A DNA stretch of 49,281 nucleotides from DAIPJH01 sp036770365 (GTDB lineage: Bacteria > Pseudomonadota > Alphaproteobacteria > Rickettsiales > UBA998): NCBI GenBank assembly GCA_036770365.1, contig DAIPJH010000014.1, forward strand, positions 1 through 49,281, in the 5' to 3' direction. A program made the translations under genes and the position numbers. Every line of letters begins with the position of its first letter. The first letter of the stretch is position 1. The notes beneath the pieces were generated by a model. That model had not been told where the DNA came from and made no database searches. It saw only the letters and a program-made list of their open reading frames with translations. Below are positions 17,027-24,591 of this stretch, piece after piece.

Positions 17027-18160
17027 ATGGTACAAAAAATGTTTCATAAAGATGCGGTACTGATGGTGGATGCTGTCGACGTAATGCCTAGGCTACGCCA
17101 AGATGAATTGGAATATGCATTACATCAACATAGCCATTGGTTGCTCTCAGGCGGTACGGAGGGTAAGCGCGCTAGTTTTCGTGACGCAGATCTGCGTGGT
17201 TGTGACATGCGTGGTGCAAATCTTTCTTATGCTTCTCTGCGCGGCGCAAATATGCAGGGTTTGGATGTTTCAAACGCAATTTTTCAAGAGGCAGACTTAA
17301 CAGATGCCAAAATGAGCGGTGCTAACGCACGTGGGTGTAATTTTTTTCGTGCTAATTTGACAGGAGTTGTCGCACGTGGCGCGGTGTTTTCGGAAGCGTA
17401 TATGGCTTCGGCACAGTGCATGAATGCTGATTTTTCTGAAGCGGATTTGGTGTCGGCGACATTGCGTGAAGCTGTGCTAAGAAGTGCGGATTTTAGCGCG
17501 GCGAATCTTAGCAAAGCCGATCTTGGTATGGCAATCTGCCGAGGGACTCTTTTTAATTATACAATTTTTGATCATGCTTTGCTTCAGCAAGCGGATATGC
17601 GGGATGCGCAGATGCGTCATGCTGTGCTGAGTCAGGCAAAGTTACATAATGCACAGTTTAAAGATGCTCGCTTGGAAGGTGTATCGCTATTGGATGTTGA
17701 TTTTTCAGTGGCGTTGGATATCGCGCCAGAATTTCAAGCACAGTTGATTGAACAAGCGCGTCATTTGATAGCGGTGGAACGTGAAGCAATGATGTCTGAT
17801 AGGGTGCGTTTACTTCAAGAAGAAAATGCATTGAAAGAGCTGAAAATGCAGCTTGAAGGTAATATTGCACATACGGTGCAGGTTCGTGCGTCACAAGATA
17901 CTGCAGCGCGTATGATGGTAGAGACAGGTGGCAAACTGAAACAACTATCATGGGTATGGTTTGCAATGTTAACGGGGTATTTTGCGGTGATGGCGTGGGT
18001 CGCGCAAGATATTCCTTATGAAAACCTGCAATTGCAAGAAGCTGGCATTATTTCTGCGGTGATGATTGCTGTGATGATCATGTTTATGTCAACAACATGG
18101 ATGTGTGTACGTGCAGCAAAGATGATGATGTCACGTCCTACTTTAGAAAAAGATTTCTAG
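17027..18160 (+). CDS. Pentapeptide-repeat protein with coiled coil and two membrane helices
   Basis: A 377-residue protein. Residues about 45-225 are an almost continuous run of A(D/N)LXX-type pentapeptide repeats (ADLRG, ANLSY, ANMQG, ADLTD, ADFSE, ADMRD and more), which should form a right-handed quadrilateral beta-helix. A charged coiled coil follows (about 240-300), then two transmembrane helices (about 305-325 and 340-360) near the C-terminus. This suggests a helix rod displayed at the inner membrane. Pentapeptide proteins have varied or unknown roles and nothing here links it to gyrase protection. It is flanked by oppositely oriented and unrelated genes. Confidence 0.85.
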   Translation: MVQKMFHKDAVLMVDAVDVMPRLRQDELEYALHQHSHWLLSGGTEGKRASFRDADLRGCDMRGANLSYASLRGANMQGLDVSNAIFQEADLTDAKMSGANARGCNFFRANLTGVVARGAVFSEAYMASAQCMNADFSEADLVSATLREAVLRSADFSAANLSKADLGMAICRGTLFNYTIFDHALLQQADMRDAQMRHAVLSQAKLHNAQFKDARLEGVSLLDVDFSVALDIAPEFQAQLIEQARHLIAVEREAMMSDRVRLLQEENALKELKMQLEGNIAHTVQVRASQDTAARMMVETGGKLKQLSWVWFAMLTGYFAVMAWVAQDIPYENLQLQEAGIISAVMIAVMIMFMSTTWMCVRAAKMMMSRPTLEKDF

Positions 18161-18305
18161 GGCTGTGAGTGGGAGCGTAAGGGTAGTTATATAGTGTTCT
18201 CATTATTAAAAGATACACACTACACCATTTAATCATGCATAAGAATCGCGCAATCATTAAATGAAAGTGCTATGTACTTGCCAAAAAAATGCAAATGGAG
18301 AAACT

Positions 18306-18881
18306 ATGGAACTAACAGTCGAAGAAATATCTCTTGGGATTAAGCGTAATGTATGTTGTTTTTGTGGGGCGCAAAATGCTGTGCCACAGGTGCATTTGGA
18401 GATGGGGAGTGCATTAGGAAGACGCATGGCGCAAACTAAGAATGCACTTGTGTTTGGTGGCGGTGATTGTGGATTGATGGGAGCAGTGGCAAACGCTGTC
18501 ATGGCAGAGGGTGGCTATGTTACAGGCGTTTTCCCAGAGTCACTACGCGAAGTAGAGCGCGAGCATCCTAATTTAAGTAAATGCATCATTGTTGATTCAA
18601 TGCACACTCGTAAAGAGCTGATGTATAAAAAATCAGATATTTTTGCAATCCTCCCTGGTGGATTTGGTACGATGGACGAAATGTTTGAAATTCTGACATG
18701 GAAGCAGATTAAGCTACATAATAAGCCTGTGGTTATTTTAAACCATCTTGGCTATTGGGATCACCTGATTGCGTTGATGGAAAATATCATTCAAACGGGT
18801 TTTGCTCGTTCTGAAACGCGAGGGCTGTATGATGTAGTGTCTACGGTGGAAGATCTGATAACGTATATTGAGTCGAAGTAG
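18306..18881 (+). CDS. LOG-family protein (Rossmann-fold nucleoside monophosphate hydrolase)
   Basis: A 191-residue protein of the LOG/TIGR00730 family. It has the Rossmann-type G-G-G-D-x-G-L-M-G-A (about residues 51-60) and the diagnostic PGGFGTMDE motif (117-125), preceded by R-K-x-x-M at 103-106. Family members hydrolyse cytokinin riboside 5'-monophosphates or AMP to base plus ribose 5-phosphate. A CCFCG segment near the start is slightly unusual. I preferred the ATG at 18306 (TGGAG six bases upstream) over the ATG at 18261, which lacks a ribosome binding site. Confidence 0.88.
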   Translation: MELTVEEISLGIKRNVCCFCGAQNAVPQVHLEMGSALGRRMAQTKNALVFGGGDCGLMGAVANAVMAEGGYVTGVFPESLREVEREHPNLSKCIIVDSMHTRKELMYKKSDIFAILPGGFGTMDEMFEILTWKQIKLHNKPVVILNHLGYWDHLIALMENIIQTGFARSETRGLYDVVSTVEDLITYIESK

Positions 18882-18911
18882 AGTAGGTTTGGTGCTTACA
18901 TGATGCGGTTA

Positions 18912-20870
18912 TTAATCTACTTCCATGCCCACGGTCGCGGTTTTACTTTTGGAGGAGTTGCTTGATGCTTTGATGGGAGCTTTTGGGGCAACATAAGCTG
19001 GCAGCCCCTCAAGCAGTTTCTTGTTGATGGCATCGCTGACCGCAGCCTCAGGCTTAAAGGTGAGGGCGCGCTGCCATTGGAAACGGGCCTCGTTTTTACG
19101 CCCTACACGCCATAACGCATCGCCAAGATGTTCATTCACTGTAACGTCTCCCGGCATAAGCTCTGCCGCTTGATCAAGATATTCTACCGCATTTTTAAAA
19201 TCACCTAGAACGAAATAGGCCCACCCCATACTATCAATGATGTGCGGGTCATCGGGGCGCGCTGCTACAGCGCGTTCCAACATATCGCGGGCTTCTTCTA
19301 AATTACTTCTTTGTACCAGCCAGCTATAAGCGAGATAATTGAGGACATCTGGTTGTTCTGGAGCTAGCTTGAGAGCCGTACGGAAGTCTTTTTCTGCTAA
19401 GTTCCATTCACCAGAACGTTCATAGCTGATGCCTCGCACGTAAAAAAGTGGCCAATGTTTTTCCGTGGTCGATCCCGAAATATTAATGGCACGTGTATAG
19501 GCGTTGACTGCACTTTCATAGTGGTTTTGTTTACGCAAAATATCACCCTGTGCCACCGCAATGTCACTGCATAATGGAAAGCGTTTTTCAAGGCTTGCGA
19601 GAACCTTCATAGCTTCTTCTGCCTGACCTAGAGATTCTAGGGTAAAGGCGCGACGAATGCCGGCGCGACGTTCTACACCCATATCCCCTGTGATTTTAGA
19701 GTAAATGTCTAATGCTTCTTTCGGTTTCCCACTATCTTCCAGCATATTGGCAAGCAATAATTGTGCATGACCAAAGTCAGGTCGTAATGCGAGCGCAAAA
19801 CGTAAATAGAGCAAAGTTTCTGTGGTTGCTTCTTGTGAATAGAGCATATTCGCAGTGGCGAGCATCAGTTCTGCAAGCCCCTGATTGGTATTGGCAATAA
19901 TCAATGTGTTTTTGCGTGCGGCGAGGTCATTGACAACTTCGGCTGCGCTGACACCTTGCATTAAGATGTTTTCTGGATTGGCGTCCATCCATTGTTGGCA
20001 AAAATTAACGGCGTTGGCTTTTTCATTGTTTTTGAGCAGAAAATCAATGTAAGCGATAGCAATGCGGTAAGGGAGGTTCTCTAGTTTTTGTGTTGCTTTG
20101 CTGAAGTTTTCACGTGCCTGTTGATCTTGCTTGAGCATCTCTGACATCAAAGCTTTTTGATAATACATGAAGCTATCAAAGAAATTGGTCTTACGCAGTT
20201 GTTCGCTGATCTCAATGGGAGGGATCTCACCTGAGCGTGCAGTTTCAAGCCATGCTGCAATGAAAGGCTTGATCAAAACCAGCATGCCGACCGCATCAAT
20301 CTTTTTCAAATCATTTTGTGCAATATCAAAACGATTGGATTGTGCATTGGTTACTAAAGAAACCATAGAGGCAAGTTGATTTTTCTCGCCAGAGGCCTTA
20401 ACTTTTTGCGCCAATTCATTAGCATGTTTGATGTCGCCCGCCATCATATAGGCCTTGATGGCCTCTTTTTGTAAGCGGCTATCTTTAGGGTTAGCAGCCA
20501 ATGCTTGTGCAAAATAGGTGGCGGCTGCTTGTGTATCGCTGCTGCGCGATGCTTCGCGTGCAGCAAGGTAGCTGCCTAATCCTTGGATAAGAGGTTCAGA
20601 GGCGGCTTTTTTTTGAATGTCAGGTGATTGCTCCGCTGCTTCAGGGTTGGCTGGCGACTGTCCTTCGGTGCGTGGTTTGGTATCAGCAAAAAGCGTGGAT
20701 GCTTGTGCAGGCTTGACTTCATATTCTCCGGCCACGAGCAGTAATCCGCCTACGAATAAAGGAAGTCCTACCCATGCTAGAGGGCGCGAACGAGAGGGGA
20801 ATGTCTTGCGAGAAGGATGCTGTACTGTCATGCTTGGTTCATAACTGATGTTCACGTCAGGCTCAATCAT
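18912..20870 (-). CDS. Membrane-anchored TPR-repeat protein
   Basis: A 652-residue protein with a cytoplasmic N-terminus, one transmembrane helix (about residues 32-47) and a large extracytoplasmic alpha-solenoid of tetratricopeptide repeats. The clearest repeats lie in the second half, such as A-x-x-x-Y-x-R-A-I-N, N-Y-L-A-Y-S-W-L-V-Q and D-S-M-G-W-A-Y-F-V-L-G-D-x-x-x-A-V-E-Y-L-D-Q-A. The arrangement resembles alphaproteobacterial envelope TPR proteins, but no enzymatic domain is present. It probably acts as a scaffold in a complex I cannot identify. The C-terminus is Lys/Ser-rich. Confidence 0.85.
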   Translation of the reverse strand: MIEPDVNISYEPSMTVQHPSRKTFPSRSRPLAWVGLPLFVGGLLLVAGEYEVKPAQASTLFADTKPRTEGQSPANPEAAEQSPDIQKKAASEPLIQGLGSYLAAREASRSSDTQAAATYFAQALAANPKDSRLQKEAIKAYMMAGDIKHANELAQKVKASGEKNQLASMVSLVTNAQSNRFDIAQNDLKKIDAVGMLVLIKPFIAAWLETARSGEIPPIEISEQLRKTNFFDSFMYYQKALMSEMLKQDQQARENFSKATQKLENLPYRIAIAYIDFLLKNNEKANAVNFCQQWMDANPENILMQGVSAAEVVNDLAARKNTLIIANTNQGLAELMLATANMLYSQEATTETLLYLRFALALRPDFGHAQLLLANMLEDSGKPKEALDIYSKITGDMGVERRAGIRRAFTLESLGQAEEAMKVLASLEKRFPLCSDIAVAQGDILRKQNHYESAVNAYTRAINISGSTTEKHWPLFYVRGISYERSGEWNLAEKDFRTALKLAPEQPDVLNYLAYSWLVQRSNLEEARDMLERAVAARPDDPHIIDSMGWAYFVLGDFKNAVEYLDQAAELMPGDVTVNEHLGDALWRVGRKNEARFQWQRALTFKPEAAVSDAINKKLLEGLPAYVAPKAPIKASSNSSKSKTATVGMEVD

Positions 20871-21024
20871 AAAGCGTTTAAAACCCTAAAGTAAGCATTA
20901 TTTTTTGTTTGTGCCTGTGACATGATTTTTTGACTTGCAAAATGAGGGGTTTTGACGCATATTCCGCGGTCTTTAACAAATCTGCGTGAAATATACTTGG
21001 AATATACTGATTTAGGAGTTCAAC

Positions 21025-21210
21025 ATGTCTAGTAAAAATAACCCTGAGAACCGTGGTCGCGTGACAGAATTGCGTAAATATAATGGTAAGGATGTGAAGC
21101 CAGTGCTTTATATCAATGGTAAAAACCGTTTTATTGGTTCGGTGTATGATGATGGTTCATTGGTGATTGATAAAAATACAGGTCTGTGCATTCCTTATCA
21201 AAGTATCTAA
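21025..21210 (+). CDS. Small protein of 61 residues, unknown function
   Basis: A compact, polar 61-residue protein with a good ribosome binding site (TAGGAG, spacing 6) and a favourable reading frame. It begins with a basic, Asn/Arg-rich stretch (SSKNNPENRGRV) followed by alternating hydrophobic and polar residues (KPVLYINGKNRFIGSVYDDGSLVID) that predict a small beta-sheet. No signal peptide or membrane helix. It has its own upstream region of about 150 bases and a possible hairpin after it, so it is likely a separately transcribed gene. I suspect it is conserved among alphaproteobacteria but cannot show that here. Confidence 0.7.
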   Translation: MSSKNNPENRGRVTELRKYNGKDVKPVLYINGKNRFIGSVYDDGSLVIDKNTGLCIPYQSI

Positions 21211-21214
21211 TACT

Positions 21215-21254
21215 CAACGCATCGAGTCGTTATGTTCTCGGCTCGTTGTTTTAG
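21215..21254 (+). terminator. Possible terminator after the 61-residue gene
   Basis: CAACGCATCGAG (21215-21226) pairs imperfectly with CTCGGCTCGTTG (21237-21248), leaving two internal mismatches. TTTTA follows the right arm. Plausible weak intrinsic terminator between the small gene and frr. Confidence 0.4.
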
Positions 21255-21293
21255 TATATATGTTTAAGTGATATTTTAGATTGAGGTATGGTC

Positions 21294-21851
21294 ATGAGTG
21301 CTGCGGAACCAAGCGAATTGAAACGCCGTATGGACGGTGCTTTAGGGACATTGAACCATGAATTTGCAGGCTTGCGAACTGGTCGCGCACATGCGAATTT
21401 GCTAGATGGTATTATGGTGGATGCCTATGGGTCGATGATGCCAATTACGCAGGTGGGTAATATTTCTGTGCCTGAGCCACGTATGTTGATCGTGCAGGTA
21501 TGGGATAAAGGCTTGGTAAAAGCGGCTGAAAAAGCGATTCGTGATGCAAATCTTGGCGTAAATCCTGCCGCAGATGGTCAAAGTATCCGTGTGCCTGTGC
21601 CTGCGCTGACCGAAGAACGTCGCAAAGAACTTGTGAAAATTGCAGGAAAATATGCGGAGTCTGCGCGTGTGGCAGTACGTAACGTACGCCGCGATGGCAT
21701 GGATGCGCTTAAAAAATTAGAAAAAGACGGCGATATTTCTAAAGATGAGCATCATACGCGTGGTGAAGCTATCCAAAAAATGACGGATGAGCATATTAAA
21801 AAGATTGATGAAACGCTCGTTGCGAAAGAAAAAGACATTATGACCGTCTAA
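21294..21851 (+). CDS. frr: Ribosome recycling factor
   Basis: A 185-residue cytoplasmic factor that, with EF-G, splits post-termination ribosomes. The three-helix bundle signature is clear: GLRTGRAHANLLDG near residue 25, the beta-domain segment NISVPEPRMLIVQVWD, and the long C-terminal helices with RKELVKIAGKYAESARVAVRNVRRD. The start at 21294 gives the exact family length and a GAGG seven bases upstream; the ATG two codons earlier is too close to that site. pyrH, which often precedes frr, is not present. uppS, cdsA and dxr follow, as in many proteobacteria. Confidence 0.97.
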   Translation: MSAAEPSELKRRMDGALGTLNHEFAGLRTGRAHANLLDGIMVDAYGSMMPITQVGNISVPEPRMLIVQVWDKGLVKAAEKAIRDANLGVNPAADGQSIRVPVPALTEERRKELVKIAGKYAESARVAVRNVRRDGMDALKKLEKDGDISKDEHHTRGEAIQKMTDEHIKKIDETLVAKEKDIMTV

Positions 21852-21934
21852 AGTGGCATGAGGATGTTCTGTTTTCTTGATGTGAAAGTGCTGATTTCAG
21901 CCTAACCCTTGGCATTACGTGGTGAGATTCGCCC

Positions 21935-22678
21935 ATGATAAAGACCTCAGCCCATGCAGTCTTATCTCCCTCTTCAGGTGTTGTGCCTAAGCATGTGGCG
22001 ATAATCATGGATGGTAATGGTCGTTGGGCAAAAAAACGTCATCTTCCTAAAATTGCAGGACATCGTAAAGGTGCGGAAGCCTTGCGCCATTTGTTAAGAC
22101 CATGCCATGAAATTGGCATTAAGCTTTTGACTGTTTATGCATTTTCTTCTGAAAATTGGGGTAGACCTGCGGATGAGGTCTTTGATCTCATGCAGCTTCT
22201 TAAAACGTACCTTTGCCACGAAGTACCCACCTTGATTGAACATGGGGTGCGTCTGCGTATCATTGGAGACACCAGTAAACTAAGTGAAGATATCTGTGCG
22301 GCGATAGCGAAGGCAGAAGCGGACACAGCTCTTGGAGCGAACCTTGAGCTGGTGGTATGTATAAGTTATGGCGCACGCCAAGAATTGACCCATGCGATGC
22401 AACGTTTGGCACAGCAGGTACGTGCAGGAACGCTTGCCCCTGAAACGATTACGGAAGAACTGATCAGAGCGCATCTTCACACATGTGCATTACCAGACCC
22501 GGATTTATTGATTCGCACGGGTGGCGAGCAACGCCTGAGTAATTTCTTGCTTTGGCAGTCTGCTTATGCGGAACTTTATTTTACTGATGTGTTATGGCCT
22601 GATTTTACCCCTGAGCATTTACGTGACGCCGTAGCGGATTTTGCAGGAAGGGAGCGTCGTTATGGAACAACCAGTTGA
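21935..22678 (+). CDS. uppS: Isoprenyl (undecaprenyl diphosphate) synthase
   Basis: A 247-residue cis-prenyltransferase that builds undecaprenyl diphosphate, the lipid carrier for peptidoglycan, from farnesyl and isopentenyl diphosphates. The catalytic segment HVAIIMDGNGRWAKKR (about residues 21-36) contains the essential Asp and Asn-Gly-Arg-Trp. FSSENWGRP and the C-terminal D-L-L-I-R-T-G-G-E-Q-R-L-S-N-F-L-L-W-Q-S block are also intact. It overlaps the start of cdsA by 17 bases, indicating one operon for envelope lipid synthesis. Confidence 0.97.
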   Translation: MIKTSAHAVLSPSSGVVPKHVAIIMDGNGRWAKKRHLPKIAGHRKGAEALRHLLRPCHEIGIKLLTVYAFSSENWGRPADEVFDLMQLLKTYLCHEVPTLIEHGVRLRIIGDTSKLSEDICAAIAKAEADTALGANLELVVCISYGARQELTHAMQRLAQQVRAGTLAPETITEELIRAHLHTCALPDPDLLIRTGGEQRLSNFLLWQSAYAELYFTDVLWPDFTPEHLRDAVADFAGRERRYGTTS

Positions 22679-23375
22679 TATAAAAGAGGGTAAGTTTGCT
22701 GCGCTTCCTGCGCGTATTGGCTCTGCATTGAGTCTGGTTGCGGTGGCAGGAACGAGTTTGTATTTTGGTGGGTATGTCTGGTTTGGTTTTGTGGGTATAT
22801 GTGCAGCCATCATGCTCTATGAATGGTATGGTTTGACCAAAAATTTCTCTAGAGCTTGGCAGATGGCGGGGCTTGTCTATGTCGGTGTGCCGTGTGTGAG
22901 TTTGTATCTGCTCAATAAAATACAGGTCATGACAACCATCTTTGGAGTTTTTGATGGAGATATAACTGTTGCAATTGAAGGTAGTTCTTTTGTTGTCAGC
23001 TTGTTTGCAATGATTGCCGCCACTGATATTGGTGCGTATTTTTCCGGAAAATTGATAGGTGGGGCAAAGCTTGCGCCACGTATCAGTCCGAATAAAACAT
23101 GGGCAGGATTACTTGGTGGGATGATGTGTGCGATGGCGGTATCGTATTATGTACATGCTGCGCAAATGGGGACGTTGGTCATGGGGGCTTCGATTGCGCT
23201 GCTTGGGCAAACAGGCGACATTTTTGAATCGTGGGTGAAACGTCGAGCTGGGGTGAAGGATAGTGGCAAGATTTTACCGGGACATGGTGGGTTGCTTGAC
23301 AGGTTTGATGGGTTGACGCTCACCGCGCCGTTTTACGTGTTGGTAATGTTGTTTTGTTATGGTGGAAGATTGTGA
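22662..23375 (+). CDS. cdsA: Phosphatidate cytidylyltransferase
   Basis: A 237-residue multi-spanning inner-membrane enzyme that makes CDP-diacylglycerol from phosphatidic acid and CTP. The C-terminal family signature is complete: S-P-N-K-T-W-A-G, then G-D-x-x-E-S-W-V-K-R-R-A-G-V-K-D-S-G and PGHGGLLDRFD. Start 22662 has GGGAG eight bases upstream and lies inside the end of uppS. The protein is slightly short for the family because its N-terminal membrane part is reduced. It overlaps dxr by the GTGA at 23372. Confidence 0.95.
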   Translation: MEQPVDIKEGKFAALPARIGSALSLVAVAGTSLYFGGYVWFGFVGICAAIMLYEWYGLTKNFSRAWQMAGLVYVGVPCVSLYLLNKIQVMTTIFGVFDGDITVAIEGSSFVVSLFAMIAATDIGAYFSGKLIGGAKLAPRISPNKTWAGLLGGMMCAMAVSYYVHAAQMGTLVMGASIALLGQTGDIFESWVKRRAGVKDSGKILPGHGGLLDRFDGLTLTAPFYVLVMLFCYGGRL

Positions 23376-24517
23376 GCGGCGCACCCAAAAGCCTCACAAT
23401 TCTTGGTGCTACAGGGTCGATCGGTAGTAGCACATTGCGCATTGTGCGCGCACATCCAAAACGCTTTCAAGTTGCCGTATTAACGGCGCAAGATAATGTC
23501 GAGAGTTTGATTGAAATTGCACGCGAATTTCGACCAAAATTAGCAGTAATTGGTAACGCCAAATATTATATTGCTTTGCAGCAAGGCCTTGCTGGTTTAG
23601 ATATCGAAGTGGCGGCAGGTCAGGCAGCAATCCTTGATGCTGTGGCGCGTCCAAGTGATATGGTAGTGGCTGCAATTGTTGGGACAGCAGGGTTAGCACC
23701 CGTGATGACCGCTATCAAACGCGGTGCGACGATTGCGCTGGCGAACAAAGAATCGTTAGTGGCTGCGGGTATGTTGGTGATGAATGCTGCAGTGCGGTAT
23801 GGTGCGGTATTGCTGCCTGTGGACTCAGAACATAACGCGATTTTTCAGATCTATCATGCGCGTGATAATGCCTATCTTGATAAAATTACACTGACTGCTT
23901 CAGGAGGGCCTCTGCGCACGTGGAGTGTTGATGCGTTGCAGCGCGTGACGCCTGCGCAAGCGGTGGCGCATCCTAACTGGTCGATGGGTGCAAAAATCTC
24001 GGTGGATTCTGCGACCTTAATGAATAAAGGGTTGGAGTTGATTGAGGCGATGCATTTATTCGCGCTCGCGCCCGAAAAATTGGGTGTGGTGGTGCATCCG
24101 CAGTCTATCATTCATGGGCTTGCACATTATCAGGACGGTTCAGTGTTAGCACAGATGGGGCTGCCTGATATGATCACCCCAATCGCTGTATGCCTTGCAT
24201 ACCCTGAGCGTTTTGCGCTCGATATTCCCAAGCTGGACTTGGCTGCGCTGAAGCAGCTTGATTTTGAAGCACCTGATGAGGCGCGTTTCCCATGTTTGAG
24301 GCTAGCTATTGATGCGATGCGCACAGGTGGTGGTGTACCGACCATCCTCAACGCCGCCAATGAAACGGCAGTTGCAAAGTTTCTTGCTGGTGAGATAGGG
24401 TTTACTGATATAGCGCGCCATATTGAGATGGTGTTAGAGCGTTTGCATCGTGAAATAAACGCACCGCTTATGTCGCTGGAAGATGTCTTGGCGTTAGACG
24501 CTTTGGCTAGAAAATAA
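23372..24517 (+). CDS. dxr: 1-deoxy-D-xylulose-5-phosphate reductoisomerase
   Basis: A 381-residue enzyme of the methylerythritol phosphate route that converts DXP to MEP with NADPH, supplying isoprenoid units to uppS. Visible motifs: the nucleotide-binding GATGSIGSS near residue 10, ALANKESLVAAG, the metal and substrate site PVDSEHNAIFQ, SGGPLR and SVDSATLMNKGLELIEA. The GTG start at 23372 is chosen because it overlaps the cdsA stop (GTGA); a TTG at 23354 is the alternative. rseP and bamA, which often follow dxr, are absent here. Confidence 0.96.
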   Translation: MSGAPKSLTILGATGSIGSSTLRIVRAHPKRFQVAVLTAQDNVESLIEIAREFRPKLAVIGNAKYYIALQQGLAGLDIEVAAGQAAILDAVARPSDMVVAAIVGTAGLAPVMTAIKRGATIALANKESLVAAGMLVMNAAVRYGAVLLPVDSEHNAIFQIYHARDNAYLDKITLTASGGPLRTWSVDALQRVTPAQAVAHPNWSMGAKISVDSATLMNKGLELIEAMHLFALAPEKLGVVVHPQSIIHGLAHYQDGSVLAQMGLPDMITPIAVCLAYPERFALDIPKLDLAALKQLDFEAPDEARFPCLRLAIDAMRTGGGVPTILNAANETAVAKFLAGEIGFTDIARHIEMVLERLHREINAPLMSLEDVLALDALARK

Positions 24518-24591
24518 TCTCTTGCCTTCATGTTTCTGTAACGTAAGCATGTTATGGTGAGCATTAGCAATAATATTCACAGCGTAGCCAC

